Assembly: GCA_030411725.1 (NCBI GenBank)
Contig: MU839829.1
Location: 1,178,001 to 1,242,000 of the forward strand
From: Echria macrotheca
Taxonomy: Eukaryota > Ascomycota > Sordariomycetes > Sordariales > Schizotheciaceae
DNA length: 64,000 nt
Direction: 5' to 3'
The position numbers were made by a program, and so were the translations under genes. The notes below the pieces were generated by a model. That model made no database searches and was not told the DNA's origin. It saw nothing but the letters and a program-made list of their open reading frames with translations. Shown here piece after piece: positions 19,480-31,405 of this stretch; the first letter of the stretch is position 1; each line of letters starts with the position of its first letter.

Positions 19480-21789
19480 CTAGAGCAGGACCGACGCCAA
19501 CGCCGGGAGACGGGGAAGAAACCCCTCGAGTCGTCGCGAGACGGCGCATTGGACAGTGCCTATGCTTCGTCTAGCGGCTTGGATCTCGGTCTTGACGTTG
19601 TCGATGGTGCCCAGAGGCTTTGATGCCGGTTTCGTTTCCGGCGTCCTCGAAGCGTGTCGTAGCAACGAGGCGCAGTAGATGCTTGCAAGGAGGAAAGTGT
19701 TGACCAAGGCACGCAGGTCTGCCTGGTGCCTTGTGAGTTGGATCTGCAGCGAGATTGCTAGCAGAGACGAGACAAGACCGATGGCAACAAGGCCGACAAG
19801 GGAGATAGGCGACAGCGCTGTTGTCTGTCCAACCTTCTGCCCCTCTTCGGCAAGACGTTGCATCGGCAAGGTTGCGACGAGACCAGAGGCCTTCGTCACG
19901 CCGGAATCCACAGAGAATACGCCAGAGCCTGATTGTTCACCAAGTACACGACACCGCTGTACCGCTTCGGCCAGAGTAGGCCTTACGGCCTGGCCGAGTG
20001 ATGCGTTGGTGGCCGGTACATGTGCCGAGAGTGTCTGTAGTTGCTGGCCGACAGATAGCGGGCGGCCATGAACAGACGAGGCAAGACCCGGTGCGCTGGG
20101 TAGTACTGCGGGTGATGACACTGCACTCGGTGATCCCAGAGGTGAAGACGGTTTCGTCGAGGTGAGATCGCGGTGACGCTCGAGCTTCCTCCTTAGCGCC
20201 GGAACCCGTGACGGTGGTGGGCTATCCAGGCTGACGATGGAGACGGCGACTGATGGTGTCTGGCCAAGCTGATAGTCGGGAACGTGTTGCGAGGGTAGAA
20301 CTGATTGCTCGCCCACGCGACCACCGCCAGTTTCCGGTTGTACGCAATTGGCCCTTAGCCTCTCGCGGGATTGAGGAGCAACCGGTAGTGACGAAGTGTG
20401 ATTGTCGTGGACTAGGCCGCTTGCATGTACCCCTATGCCAACTTGTGACGATAGTACGAGTTCATACATCGGTTCGCCTAGTAAGTGACGGGCAGCCACT
20501 GATTGTCGTTCATGGCCGCTGGGGGCGGATGATGGCGGACTGGAATATGACCCGCCGCTGGAGGCCACCACAATGTCGTGAGGAGAGACACCGTGTTGGG
20601 CATCTAGGCCACCGTTGCGACCAGACGATCGGGCCTTCTTCGCCGGGAGAGGCTCCTCATCTAGGAAGAAGTCTGCCGGTGGTGAGTAGAGGTTGAAGTC
20701 GACGTAGTCCGTGCCATGGGCGACGCCCGGGTTTAGGTATGGAACGGTCAGGTCTTGTGGTGAGAATTCGCCCAGGAGATCAGAAGAAATCATTCCAGGG
20801 GATTCCAGGCCAGATGATAGTACCTCCGAGGCAATTACCGGCGTGGACGAGTCGAGTGGTGCCGGTGTGAATGGCGCGAACCACTGAGAAGGAGAAGAAG
20901 ACGAGTTGCTGGAGCTCGGCGTGAGGAAGCCCTGGCTATCGGTGAAGAAGTCGTAGTCGTTGGGGATAAAGTTGTCGGCAAGGGCGAGTGGCTCCTGGTC
21001 GAAAAGCACAAACTGGCTCCAGAGGTCGTCGGTGGTCTCTGGTGAAGACTCGAACGAAGACGTCTGGTCGAAGGACTCGGGAATGCTGGTGAAGAAATCG
21101 GCCATTGGATCGGATGGTGGAGGTGGCGGTGATTCCGTTGCCTTCTTGGCCTTCTTTGCTGTCTTGGGCTCGGGCTGGGAGCAAGAGGCGGTTCTCTTCT
21201 TGTGAGATGGGTCGCAGCGGATCTTCTTCCGCTTGCACGCGTCGCAAGCCTTGATGATGCGCATGAGGTGGGCATGGTCTCGCTGCTCCTTGGTCTTGCA
21301 CCCCCTGGAAGCCGAGTTCGTGACATCCCGGCCGTCCTTGGTCATGATCCGCATGCCTGGGTGGTGAGCGAAGTCGGTGGTTGCTTGTCGTGAGCTGGAA
21401 GCTGTCGACTTCCTGGGCTTGGTCTTGGCCTCATCGGCGGCGAAAGATGACGAGAAGGTGGCGGGAGATTGAGGCCATGGGCTCATGCTCGAGACGACTG
21501 GCGAGACATTGAAGGACGACCCATAGGCGGAGTCGTACAACCCAGCGGAGCTGGCGGGGGAAGGGGCGGCGGCTGAGAAGGAGGCGGGGACGGGGTAGAA
21601 CTTGAAGTTCTGGCCCGTCTGCTGCGAATACTCAAAGAAGTCGATGGTGACGTTGGCACGCTTGTCCTGGATCGAAGCAGGACCGGGGAAGACGGCGTTG
21701 ATCATGTCGTCAAGCTGCTGGGTGCCGAGAGGCGGCAGAAACTGCAAGGCCTCTCCGATGCAGGGCTGGAAGACGCTGAAACCAGCCAT
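19480..21789 (-). CDS. putative membrane-linked regulator with half zinc cluster (1)
   Basis: Intronless, 769 aa from MAGFSVFQP; an ATG at 21876 would add 29 residues. About 200 residues in is a basic segment, RGCKTKEQRDHAHLMRIIKACDACKRKKIRCDPSHKKR, whose C-x2-C-x6-C equals the first half of a fungal Zn2Cys6 cluster; only one further Cys follows and the second CxxC half is missing. Acidic/aromatic and Ser/Pro-rich segments follow, as in activation domains. Near the C-terminus are two hydrophobic helices (ISLVGLVAIGLVSSLLAISLQI and ALVNTFLLASIYCASLL), suggesting membrane attachment. It resembles the next minus-strand gene in this architecture. DNA binding is an inference from the half cluster only. 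Confidence 0.65.
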   Translation of the reverse strand: MAGFSVFQPCIGEALQFLPPLGTQQLDDMINAVFPGPASIQDKRANVTIDFFEYSQQTGQNFKFYPVPASFSAAAPSPASSAGLYDSAYGSSFNVSPVVSSMSPWPQSPATFSSSFAADEAKTKPRKSTASSSRQATTDFAHHPGMRIMTKDGRDVTNSASRGCKTKEQRDHAHLMRIIKACDACKRKKIRCDPSHKKRTASCSQPEPKTAKKAKKATESPPPPPSDPMADFFTSIPESFDQTSSFESSPETTDDLWSQFVLFDQEPLALADNFIPNDYDFFTDSQGFLTPSSSNSSSSPSQWFAPFTPAPLDSSTPVIASEVLSSGLESPGMISSDLLGEFSPQDLTVPYLNPGVAHGTDYVDFNLYSPPADFFLDEEPLPAKKARSSGRNGGLDAQHGVSPHDIVVASSGGSYSSPPSSAPSGHERQSVAARHLLGEPMYELVLSSQVGIGVHASGLVHDNHTSSLPVAPQSRERLRANCVQPETGGGRVGEQSVLPSQHVPDYQLGQTPSVAVSIVSLDSPPPSRVPALRRKLERHRDLTSTKPSSPLGSPSAVSSPAVLPSAPGLASSVHGRPLSVGQQLQTLSAHVPATNASLGQAVRPTLAEAVQRCRVLGEQSGSGVFSVDSGVTKASGLVATLPMQRLAEEGQKVGQTTALSPISLVGLVAIGLVSSLLAISLQIQLTRHQADLRALVNTFLLASIYCASLLRHASRTPETKPASKPLGTIDNVKTEIQAARRSIGTVQCAVSRRLEGFLPRLPALASVLL

Positions 21790-23745
21790 TTGGATCAAAT
21801 GTTCGGGATGGTCCGTTAAAGGGAGGGCCAAGTTGAAGGTTGGCAGCAAACAGCCAAAGTCACTGGACTGCGCCAAAGCGGTCTGGCTGGGAGACCGCGG
21901 CGTTGAAAACGGGGTTGATGGGTACGGTAAGCCAAAGTCCGAGGACCGGGCCTGAACTGGTGGTTGCGATTGGTGTTCCGCCGCTCACTTTCGAGAGCAG
22001 AACACACGGCGAGAGTGTGAGGTGAGAACAAGCACCGAGGCGTGGCTGCCTGGAGGGGGGGATGTTCCACCGGGGATGATGATGCACTGGGATTCTGGTT
22101 GCAAGTTGCAAGTTTAGAACTGCTAAGGCAACGGGCTTGGCCGTCGATTGAGGACAAGTTTGGAATACCGATGAAGGAGAGAAGAAGGGGAAAGAATCTC
22201 ACGAGTTCCGAAGGAGTCACGGCCGATATTTCACTTCAGGCGATTCATGGTTGAAGCGCCGCAGGAAGCAGCCCGGAAGGGCAGGCCATCAAGGCGCAGC
22301 GAAGGTTGTCCACCATTTCGGCGAGTCGAATTAGGCCTAGCGTGGAACTGCGGGGTGCGAGGGCCGCGACATTTTCAGCAGCTCAAAATTGTAGCAGCCG
22401 CAAATGACAAAACGCAAGCCACCGCTTGAAACTCCAAAAAATACCCCGCCGCCCGTACCAGCTACAGCGGGATGACTTCGCCAGAACGACGTGCATGGCT
22501 GCAGAACACGGCGAGCGGTTTCTCGCTTTGCAGCCCCACCTGGAACCCTGTGTCAATCAAGATGGCCATCCACATTCGTCGCCAGCAGGAAACGGCATCT
22601 GACATCAACGCGACCCAATTGGCGCCGTGGGATTGGCTCTATCGTCGCAGCTCGTTCTGCATCTCTCGATGACTCAAGACGTGCTCTCGCCAGTGTCACA
22701 TCCCATCCGGCGCAATTGAGTCAATTGGGGGTGCTCCGGGCCCGGGACAGATGAAGTTGGTCTGGGGTCCCGTCTCGAGCTGCACCGCTTCTCTGCGCTT
22801 CCCACTCAGCCTCTCTTTTCGAGACCAGCAAAAGCTAAGGGCAACAAATACGGAGTAGACATGCAATTGACGTTGAGCTTGGCTCGATCTGTTTCGTTTC
22901 CTTAAACACTGGCGCCGGTTCCCTCCACATTTGTTAACGTTAATCTCGATGTTAGGCTTTTCCTGGGTGCGAGGTTGACTGCTGGGCAGGGGTAACTCCA
23001 GAGTCCAACCCCCCAAGGAACATGCCGTCCAGGCCTCCAGTTGCCGAAGAACTCCCTAAGCAACCCGTCCCGAGGCACTAGAGTAAAGGGAAATTTCTGG
23101 GGCATCCCGCCGACCCCTGCAGGTGCACCAAAACTCTTGTGCATCTGGGGAGAGTGACTCAAACCCGTCCTCAAGTGTTGGCATGAGATGTCTACCAAGC
23201 AGAGAGCACCGTCTGGCCTGTGATGGTGTCCCCCTCAGTTCTCCTGCGCCGCATGCGGGAACTGCTGAATAGAAATTTGCCGTGGGCACCACATCTTCGC
23301 CCGTAATGGCCGTGCCCGAATCAGAGCTGCAGCTCGACGCCAATCACCCGTCTTGTGGCAGTGTCGGTGATGATTCTGACATGGTGCATTGCACAACTGA
23401 GAAAATGGCACGAGCCCTCATCACTTTTGAGGAAGAACATCCGGCAGCATCGATATTGGCCTCGGCAACAAGACGGAGGCCTATTGGTATGTTTTGTGAT
23501 TCAAAAGGCAGACGGGTTCGCATTTTCCAACCAACGCAGCCGGGAACAGCCAGTATCATACAACCAAGCACCCCCGGATTCTCGGGATCTAAACCAAGAA
23601 CTGACCTCTCCAAAGTGGTCCCCCCCTCAACAAAAGCATATCCGCACACCACGACCAAGAAACAAAAACCCAGCTCGACGCCGAAACGCACCAGCCATGC
23701 ACCCAGGATACATAAAAGCAGTCTTCCTCCCAAGCCCATGCGCCC
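21790..23745. other. intergenic region upstream of half zinc-cluster gene 1
   Basis: Nearly 2 kb, expected to hold the promoter and leader of the minus-strand gene and the 3' UTR of the following one. A plus-strand ORF at 23282-23749 has no recognisable feature and overlaps the end of the neighbouring gene, so it is not called. Confidence 0.4.
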
Positions 23746-25734
23746 CTAGTCGACCATGAGTTTTGAAGCCCGTCTACCCCACCCGGCGCCCACGGTGTCT
23801 ATCGCGTCATCGTCGCCCCGTATAGATCCAGCATCCTCAATGTCAAGCTTCGGGGAGTCGCCGAAGAAACCGCGGGCGATACACCGTTTGTCGCACTGAA
23901 AGAAGGAGCGGTTAGCAACGACGAAACGCAAAACAGGACATGTGCGAAAGTGGGACAGCATACCGATGAAGCTTTCGAATTTCGAATCGTCCGGACGTGT
24001 TTGAATAGCCACATGCCCGAAAAGCCGGCCACAAGACAGAGCAGTGACATCCAGAATACGTGATGCCGGACTGCATCCACAGCGGAAGCTAGACCTCTGG
24101 AGCCGATGAGCGACGCACCAGTCACCAGCCACTGTTCCATGATCACCAGAGAAAAGACGGATGATATCGCGAGGAGGACCTGAGCCCTGGTAATGTGTGC
24201 CGACGGTCGCGCCAGACCACGGCATTTCTTGCCATATGGACACCCATGTGGGTATACTTTCACGGGGCGGAAACAACGGTCCCTTGCTTTGGAGTCTGGA
24301 GACTTGGCCTTGGCTCCGAAAGAATGATAGCTGCCAGGCTGGTTTGGTCCCATGTACCGACCGGGAAAGAGCAGCTGCACATCGGGTTGCGCCGACGACG
24401 AGCCGAATGGATAGGAAGAGCCGAACGGCCACGGCCCGCCAAACAAGGAGCCATCCCGGCTGCCAACACGAAGCGATGGCCCCGACGTCAAGCTCGGCGT
24501 CCGGATGACGGTGCAGTAGTACCATATCTCCCAGGTATTCCCATCGCACCACATGCACCTGTTTGACATCTCGTCGGTCAAGCAACCACAGACACGCTCT
24601 CGCCCGTCGTCGTCGATCCGCCTCACGATGCATTTCCGAAGGGAGAACGTCTTTGAGAATGGTAAGTGGTCCGTCTGGAAGTGCTGACAAAGCTCGGGGA
24701 TAGACGCGAAGCGAAGATTGCAAACTGTGGCCTCGTCGACAACGTCGGACGTGTTGTCATCGCCATGCCTGCATTCGAACCTGATGACACTCTGTTCTTC
24801 CACCACGCGTCGGCCGATCGGCATGTGCGTGTCCTCCTCCGCGGCTGGACCGAAAGAAAACTGACTCGGCGGTGCTAGGTACGGCGAGAGCGAGTTCATG
24901 CTGTTGAATGAATACTGGGACATACGTTGAGGGTTGGCGAAGTAGTAGGGCGCATTGGTTGGGGCAGATGACGAGGCGGATGACGAGGCGGCACCTCTCA
25001 CGCCCTCCTCTATGGCCAGGATCTCCGCTTCAGCTTCATCGTGTTGTATGCCCGGTGCGGTCTGGGGGAGATCGCTTGGCGGCTGCCAACTGCCGATCTG
25101 AGTAACGGTGCCATTGTTAAAGCTCGGTTGGGGGGAGACGGCGGCTTGTACGCCAAGTTGTTCTGGGTAGCGGAGTCGCGCTTGCTCGCCACGCTTACTG
25201 GCTTGGTAACGGGCCTCGAATTTGGTCCTGTCAAAGTGCGTACACTCAAGCAAAGAGTTAGGAAACAGTCATCCGAGGTTCGGGGCGAAAAAGATTGCGT
25301 ACCTTGACCTTCCGAAACCGGCAGTCGGCACAAGCACCAAGCTTCCGCATCAGCGCAGCCTTTGCCCTGTCCAGCGCATCAAGAGGACCATGGCGGACAG
25401 CACGCCGCTTCGCGCGAGGTTCTTCCTCATCCAAACCCACATCGTCAAAGCCGCGCGTAAGGGAGAAGGTCGTACTTGGACATGACGGCGATCGAGGACT
25501 CGTCGGGGCCAGAGAGGGCGACGGGGGCCGGAGAAAATCGCCGTGTTCGTCGCCGCTCGGTGGGCCGCTTCGGAGGCGGAGCTGGTCACTGAGCGACAGT
25601 TGTTCCTCGATCCGGCGCATCGCACCGTAGAGATCCTGCGTCTCGGCCGTCGGGATCGACCGTGCGTTGTCTTGGTTGAGCTGGCTCGCCGCCGCCTCGT
25701 CCTCGCCCTCGAACTTGCGCTTCGACCGAGGCAT
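23746..25734 (-). CDS. putative membrane-linked regulator with half zinc cluster and C2H2-like finger (2)
   Basis: Exons 25734-25303, 25244-23964 and 23895-23746 give 620 aa. The N-terminus (MPRSKRKFEGEDE) is basic. Residues about 133-147 read GACADCRFRKVK-CTHFD across the first intron, a C-x2-C-x6-C half zinc cluster. Around residues 300-350 a C2H2-like element is seen (VCNLRFASIPELCQHFQTDH), followed by more Cys (VCGCL, CMWCDG). Two hydrophobic helices lie near 510-580 (AQVLLAISSVFSLVIM and WMSLLCLVAGFSGMWLF). The last exon is short and acidic. The combination parallels the gene immediately downstream at 19480-21789, though overall sequence similarity is not obvious. Function unknown. Confidence 0.65.
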
Positions 25735-27428
25735 CTTCGCCCGCCTGGCCTGGGTGTCTGTCGGAGCTCGGCCGGCGCAAGCCTGAGACACGCAAGGCTG
25801 CGGGTGGGGCGAGCGAGATCTTCGGTCTATAAGTCGGATAAAAATGAATCACCGCTTTCGCGGAACATGCAAGAAAAAACAATTCGAGGAACTCGACGCG
25901 GCGGATAAAGAAGAAGGAAAGAATATTCGAGGAAGAAAAGAATTTAAGAGGTCGGAGGGGTGGTGGCACGAAGGAGAGAGCTCGAAGGTCGTCATTCCGC
26001 GACCACTAATAAGGCAGAGACGCAAGGCACACACAGCCTACCCAGATGTCCCGATGCAACTGGCTGTCGGGTCACCTGCCAACCCACGACGCTGGCGCCC
26101 CAGGGGATAAGAGAGGTACAGTGACCCCTATACGAAATAAAAAATCGCAGCAGAGAAAAAGTTGCAATGACATCGCATTGTCTTCCCGAAATCCGCCGCG
26201 AGGCTGCCGGATTTGTCATGACGCGGCCAGAACGTCCAGAATGTCCAAAAAGCGGTGGGGAGAGAGAGCCAAGCCAAGGAACACACAACAACCTGGGCCG
26301 GAGCGCCAATAACCCGGCCGGAGGCCACCAGCGCCATTCGGTCAAAGTCGGGGGAGGCAGGCCACTGCTGATGAGGACGGCGGGGGGACGCCAAGCATGA
26401 GGACCTGGCGTCACACCTTTACCTAGGGAGCGGTATTACCCCTCCCCTCCAAGCAAGTGCCCCACGACTTCGCCTCCTCCACGCTTGTTCCCCCCATTTC
26501 GCGGGTTCACAACAGAACGCGAACAGGTAACGAAAAGGACGGCTTTGTCCCGCGTCTGGAAGTTGAGAATGGGGCCATAATGGTCGGGCAATGGGGAACG
26601 TGGGACTTTTGCGATCTGCTGCAGCTATCCGTGAAACCCTCTGGCGGTCGAGGAAGCGAGCGAGCAAGCAGCGGACCGAGGAAAGACGGCGGGGGACGGG
26701 GAGGGGAGGAGTGGAAGTGGTGAAGTGGAAGAAGGTGGTTCGCGCACCTCCTCCTCCAGCAAGCAAGCAGGGCGCGGGGCAGTTTTGGGATGGGTAAGGG
26801 AGCGCAAGCAAGAGAAGCTACGTACACTAGCCGAGAACAGAAATGCGGTCGCAAACCAACTAGCGTCAGTTAGACCGCTGCTTACATGAGAAAAAAAAAG
26901 CGTCCAAATCTAAACCGCTGAGTTCCGAGCTCGTTAACGTTACAGTTGGGGTTTAGTTTTCATGCAGCTCTCTCGAGCTGACTCCCAACTTAACATTCCC
27001 TAACCTGGTACTCCGAGGCTGTCCGCACCAACCAGGGCACCCGGTTGAGCGGTGACTGGTTTCCAGAAGCGACCTCTTGGTCTTGGATAGCTAACTAGTC
27101 TGAGCATTGCCTCTCAATTTAAGATGAGGGAGCGAGGCGCAAGAGCAAGCAAACCTCGAATGCCCTGCGTGACGGAGACAAGCCCGTAACTAATGACCCT
27201 CCGCGTCAGCCCGCAGCATCCGAGTTTGGTATGAACAGCCATCATCTCATGACAACAGGAGCAACAAACAATGAACGCGATTTAATATGACACGGCAGGG
27301 ACTGCTGTCCCGCCTGCCGCCCACTGCACTGCACCGCTATAGAGTCTAACTGATGCTTTTTCGGATCGATATTAGACCGCCCCAGCTGAGCACCAGCACA
27401 ATGGTGCTCAGCTCTCAGCCACATCAAC
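25735..27428. other. intergenic region
   Basis: Upstream of half zinc-cluster gene 2 and downstream of the Mte1-like gene. Mixed GA-rich and CT-rich sequence; short ORFs on all frames lack family features. Nothing supported. Confidence 0.4.
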
Positions 27429-30400
27429 TCAGACAGGGCGCCCAGACTCCAACAGATCATGCGCTTCTCTGCTCCAAGGACCCCCACCCCTAGCCGACGA
27501 GAATCCAGGAAACCTCATTGTTCGCTTGGGCCGCTCGTTCCCGTTGGAGTCCTTTCGTATTTCGGGCGCCACTTGCACGCGCAATCGTGCCGATACTGGC
27601 TCCGGGGGAGGCAATATAGACTTCGGGACTTGGCCGGCGGCGTCCGATTTGAGGGCAGCTTTTCGTCCTCTGGAAGCCGGGTTGGTGATTCTCGGCCGAC
27701 TTTTTTGTGGAGCGTTGGCGGCGCAGGCCATGTCGGGCGCCCTGTTGTCTGCTTCCCTAGCCTCGCCTGGGTGGCCCGTCACCATGGGGCGAACATGAGA
27801 GTCCACATCTTTATGCAGTGTTGGCTGCACGTCGTTCTCCTCCGCATTCCCGTCGGTAACGCTGCGTGGCCCTGCATTCGCCGGCTTGTTGTCACTGTTG
27901 CTGCAATTTCGCAAGTCTGCCAACGTCTCTGAAGCAGACAGACTTCCATCCATGTCGCCATCCAAAGCGCGTACCATCCCGCGTCGCGCTACACCACCAC
28001 GAATGGCTTCTTTCTCGGTTCCAGACAGCATGGTAATCTCCCCGGCCGAATCCGATTCCATGCGGATGGGCGGTTCCTCGTGACTGTTGGTCTGCTGTAG
28101 TTTCTGGCCATCAAGGTCGTCCAATCTGAGACTTGTAACGTCCGGGTCGCGATGAGCATCTGGCAGCGGTAGGGGCGAACACTTTCCCCCAGTAGTTAAC
28201 TCCGTGAGAACATATTCGACACCCTCTCCCTCCTTTGCAACTTCCGCACTAGACGGCTCTGGGGAAGACACGAAACTGAACGGTGCCAACGCTGCTCTTC
28301 GACTCGGGGGGCTTGGTTCTGGGATGGGAGAGCTGGACAGGATGAACCCAATGACCTCTTTGCTCCTGACACCACGCCGGCTTAGCTTAGCCAGGCGTGG
28401 ACCGACTGGCACACGAGGTAGATGTTGATCTGAATCCTCTGGATCCGAAACGATGGCTCGCCTTCTCTTCATCGCTGTTACAGTCGGCGCATCATCCACC
28501 GGCTCTGCTTCTCTCATGGCTGTTTCGCTGATAACCACCCTCTTCCTCGCTAGTTGTTCCGGTGGGTCAGTGTCGGTATCCGAACCGGATCGGTTCCTAT
28601 CGTTTTTAAGGGATTTTCTTCTAGGTTTCGTTCGTTTCGTGGTCAGGTAGGTGTTGTTCTGGTCCGGTTCCTGCGTTGGCGGAACCGAGTCTGCGACCAT
28701 ATCAGGAATATACCCGAAGGGGTTCCCTGCGCCAGAATCTTCATCGACGTCCCTTTCTTGGAAATCTGCCGACGCCCTCGGGGTATCATCAAATGAGTCG
28801 ATATTGACCGTCTCTTTGCTGCAGAAGGACACAGATTCTGTGTCAAACTCACGAGCCCGCGAAAGTGAGCCAGAAACGCTCGCGTTCGCTGCAGATATCC
28901 GCTTCCCGGTAGGAGAACAAGCAGGGGCGCCACTGGGCTGAGCAGATGTGCTCAACCCATCCAGAGGTATTCGGACCGGATCAGGTCGGGGTAGTTCGGA
29001 AATAGCAACATCCTTCTCAACCGCCGCGCCGCTCATCTTTTCTGTCTTAGATCGTTTGGGTTTCTTTGGGGCTTCCGAAGCCATGAGCAACCCACGTTTT
29101 TGCCGCGATTTGAGGCGGAGCTCTGCCCTTGCCCCTTTCCGTGGAATGTTATTTTCGACATTCACGTCATCCGGTGGCCGTAGGATGCGGTTTGGTGTTG
29201 CCTCTCGTAGCGGGGATAAAGATCGGGTCAGCGACTGGTCTCGCCTCTCCGCAGCTGATTTCTTCTGGACTTTGGCGCGAGCCAGCTTTTCGGTGACAAT
29301 GGGACGGGCCAGCGTCTTCATAGACACCACATCGTTTGGTCGATCAACTTCATTGGTATGACCAGCAAGACCGCCTGGTCTTTTGCGCCGTGAAGCCTTA
29401 CTATCCTCATCATCCTTGTGTTGCTCAGCACTCAAGGCCACCGATCTATCGTCTCCAGATACAACTTCGGTGTCAACGTCGAGGTGTGGCGTATGGGACT
29501 GGTCAATAGGGTCATCTATATCTGTATCATCAAAGTAGGACGAGACGACGCGGGCGTCAGTCGGGCGGTCCTTCACGTTGACGCTGGAAACAGCCACAGC
29601 TTTCCTGCTCTCTCTCGCAGACGAAGCAGTTTCAAGCGGCGGCCTATTTCGTCCAGTGGGCTTCAAAAGCGACGTCGGCGGAGCCGTCGCCGAAGATTGT
29701 GTTGCAGGCGACTGTGTCACCAAGTCTACCACTGCAGCCGATGGTGAGCTGGATGGTTTCGTAGCCGGAGGTCGTCGGGGTGGTGCTGAGCTGAGCGGGA
29801 CTGCAGATAGAGTCAATGGAGCTCCGAATAGACTCTGAGCGTAGCCCATCTTGCTTGGTGGCGTAGTATCATATTTCCGTCTCTTCCCGGACCTTCCAGC
29901 ATCCGGGTTCTGGAGATTGCTGTCGGCCCTTTGCTTCTGTTCGAAGGGCGACTCGGTAGGTACCAGGGCCCGGCCATGGTGGCCAGTGGGGGTGCCGATC
30001 AGCTGATGAAGCGGCCTGTGTCGCGTTTGGAAGTGGTCCTGAGGTGCCGGTGTCCGTTGCATAGGGGCGGCAGCATTCGGCGGTCTCAGCATCAAAGGCC
30101 TCGAAGCGGCACGCTGCTCTTTCTCCTTTGCTCTCTTATCCAGCAGCTCGGAAAGATCCTGATCCTTCCGGCCCACACACTCCGCGACTTGAACAATGAC
30201 CCCTCCCCGTTCGAGCTCGACCTCTTCGCCCTCGTCGAAATCCCAATCGCGATGCCAGTGCATGTCGCCCACAAAATTGCCCCGCTCATCATACACCATC
30301 ACGCGCTTGTTGAATGTGTGGTATTTTAGCCGACCGTCCTGCCATCTTTTCTGCTTCCTCTTCAGGTCGTGGGTGAAGAGACAAACAAACTCGAGGACGG

Positions 30401-30455
30401 GCGCGGTGGTGCCGCCGTTGGGGTCATGGGCCGCCGAAGATGTGAGGGATGGCAT
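27429..30455 (-). CDS. Mte1/ZGRF1-like N-terminal domain protein (DUF2439)
   Basis: Intronless, 1008 aa. Residues about 18-105 (VLEFVCLFTHDLKRKQKRWQ ... MVYDERGNFVGDMHWHRDWDFDEGEEVELERGGVIVQV) form the DUF2439/ZGRF1-N domain found in yeast Mte1, fission yeast Dbl2 and human ZGRF1, partners of the Mph1/FANCM helicase in recombination and telomere maintenance. The remaining 900 residues are Ser/Pro/Arg/Asp-rich and probably disordered, with many basic clusters, and the protein ends with the conserved short motif GGPWSREAHDLLE. No helicase domain is present, so it is Mte1-like rather than ZGRF1-like. Expected location is the nucleus. It is transcribed divergently from the BAR-SH3 gene. Confidence 0.85.
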   Translation of the reverse strand: MPSLTSSAAHDPNGGTTAPVLEFVCLFTHDLKRKQKRWQDGRLKYHTFNKRVMVYDERGNFVGDMHWHRDWDFDEGEEVELERGGVIVQVAECVGRKDQDLSELLDKRAKEKEQRAASRPLMLRPPNAAAPMQRTPAPQDHFQTRHRPLHQLIGTPTGHHGRALVPTESPFEQKQRADSNLQNPDAGRSGKRRKYDTTPPSKMGYAQSLFGAPLTLSAVPLSSAPPRRPPATKPSSSPSAAVVDLVTQSPATQSSATAPPTSLLKPTGRNRPPLETASSARESRKAVAVSSVNVKDRPTDARVVSSYFDDTDIDDPIDQSHTPHLDVDTEVVSGDDRSVALSAEQHKDDEDSKASRRKRPGGLAGHTNEVDRPNDVVSMKTLARPIVTEKLARAKVQKKSAAERRDQSLTRSLSPLREATPNRILRPPDDVNVENNIPRKGARAELRLKSRQKRGLLMASEAPKKPKRSKTEKMSGAAVEKDVAISELPRPDPVRIPLDGLSTSAQPSGAPACSPTGKRISAANASVSGSLSRAREFDTESVSFCSKETVNIDSFDDTPRASADFQERDVDEDSGAGNPFGYIPDMVADSVPPTQEPDQNNTYLTTKRTKPRRKSLKNDRNRSGSDTDTDPPEQLARKRVVISETAMREAEPVDDAPTVTAMKRRRAIVSDPEDSDQHLPRVPVGPRLAKLSRRGVRSKEVIGFILSSSPIPEPSPPSRRAALAPFSFVSSPEPSSAEVAKEGEGVEYVLTELTTGGKCSPLPLPDAHRDPDVTSLRLDDLDGQKLQQTNSHEEPPIRMESDSAGEITMLSGTEKEAIRGGVARRGMVRALDGDMDGSLSASETLADLRNCSNSDNKPANAGPRSVTDGNAEENDVQPTLHKDVDSHVRPMVTGHPGEAREADNRAPDMACAANAPQKSRPRITNPASRGRKAALKSDAAGQVPKSILPPPEPVSARLRVQVAPEIRKDSNGNERPKRTMRFPGFSSARGGGPWSREAHDLLESGRPV

Positions 30456-31405
30456 GGTTTTCGTCGCATGGTATATTCGAGACAGCGATTGTCTTGGGAT
30501 CTCGAGGAGTCATGTCCTCCCGAATTGGGGTGCGGCCTGCCGTTCCAGTCTGCTTCGGTCAAGTCGCTGACAGTTGGCGATTGGGGAGACGCGACTGTCG
30601 CGACGCAAATACACGGCGCGTTCTCCCCCGCGCCATCAGCTGACTTTCTCACCCCCACACGAAACCACACCGCCAGAAATTGTTAGACCGGTACATATCT
30701 CGGATGGCTAACAGCATGTTTCCGGGCAATCTTGTGTTCTGTGGCTCATTGAGCAGCGTATTATTACCGAAGAACCCCTTGATCTTTCTGAGTGTCTCCA
30801 ATAGAGAAAATAAATCAGACCGTCTGGAGCTTTGTGGCGCTCAACACTAAAGATGGCATGTCTGTGGCTAAGTATCTGTCGCCATCGCGCCCTGTCAGGC
30901 CCAAGGCGGGCTCCGAACAAGGACCCCGCCTCCCCGCTTTGGCCTTGGCACACCGGGACATGGAGCAGCGAGTGACGTGACCCATCGTGTCCGCACAGCT
31001 TCTTCGCAAAGACCGAGAACCACACGATCGCAGTTTTGCAGCCAATGCTAGACTTCCAACAGATCCCCTTTGCTGCGCCACCGACCAGGCTGTCACCGCG
31101 ATCCATTGGCTGCGCCGCAACGTCACCCCTCCGGGCAGCGAGATGAGAATCGAGCACAACACCAGTCCAAGTTTGTTGTGAGACACGTCCTCCAGGCGCC
31201 TCAAACCTGCGGAGGGTCGCATGGACTCTGTTGTCGTCTGAGAGTCACCGACTCTTCTCCAATTCTCGAAATTCCACGCGACACATTTTTGCCTTACCAG
31301 CCCGAATTGTCTCGCGCCGTCAGCTCACACGACTTGGTCTGTACGAGGGAGAGCTCCTTGGTCCTTCCGATTACACTTCCAAGTTACCAGGCTTGAGACA
31401 CCACG
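30456..31405. other. divergent promoter region
   Basis: About 950 bp shared upstream region of the Mte1-like (-) and BAR-SH3 (+) genes. No gene or specific regulatory site is recognised. Confidence 0.45.

Noticed and set aside
23282..23749. Plus-strand ORF of 155 codons
   Set aside because: No family feature; its end overlaps the terminal exon of the better supported minus-strand gene.
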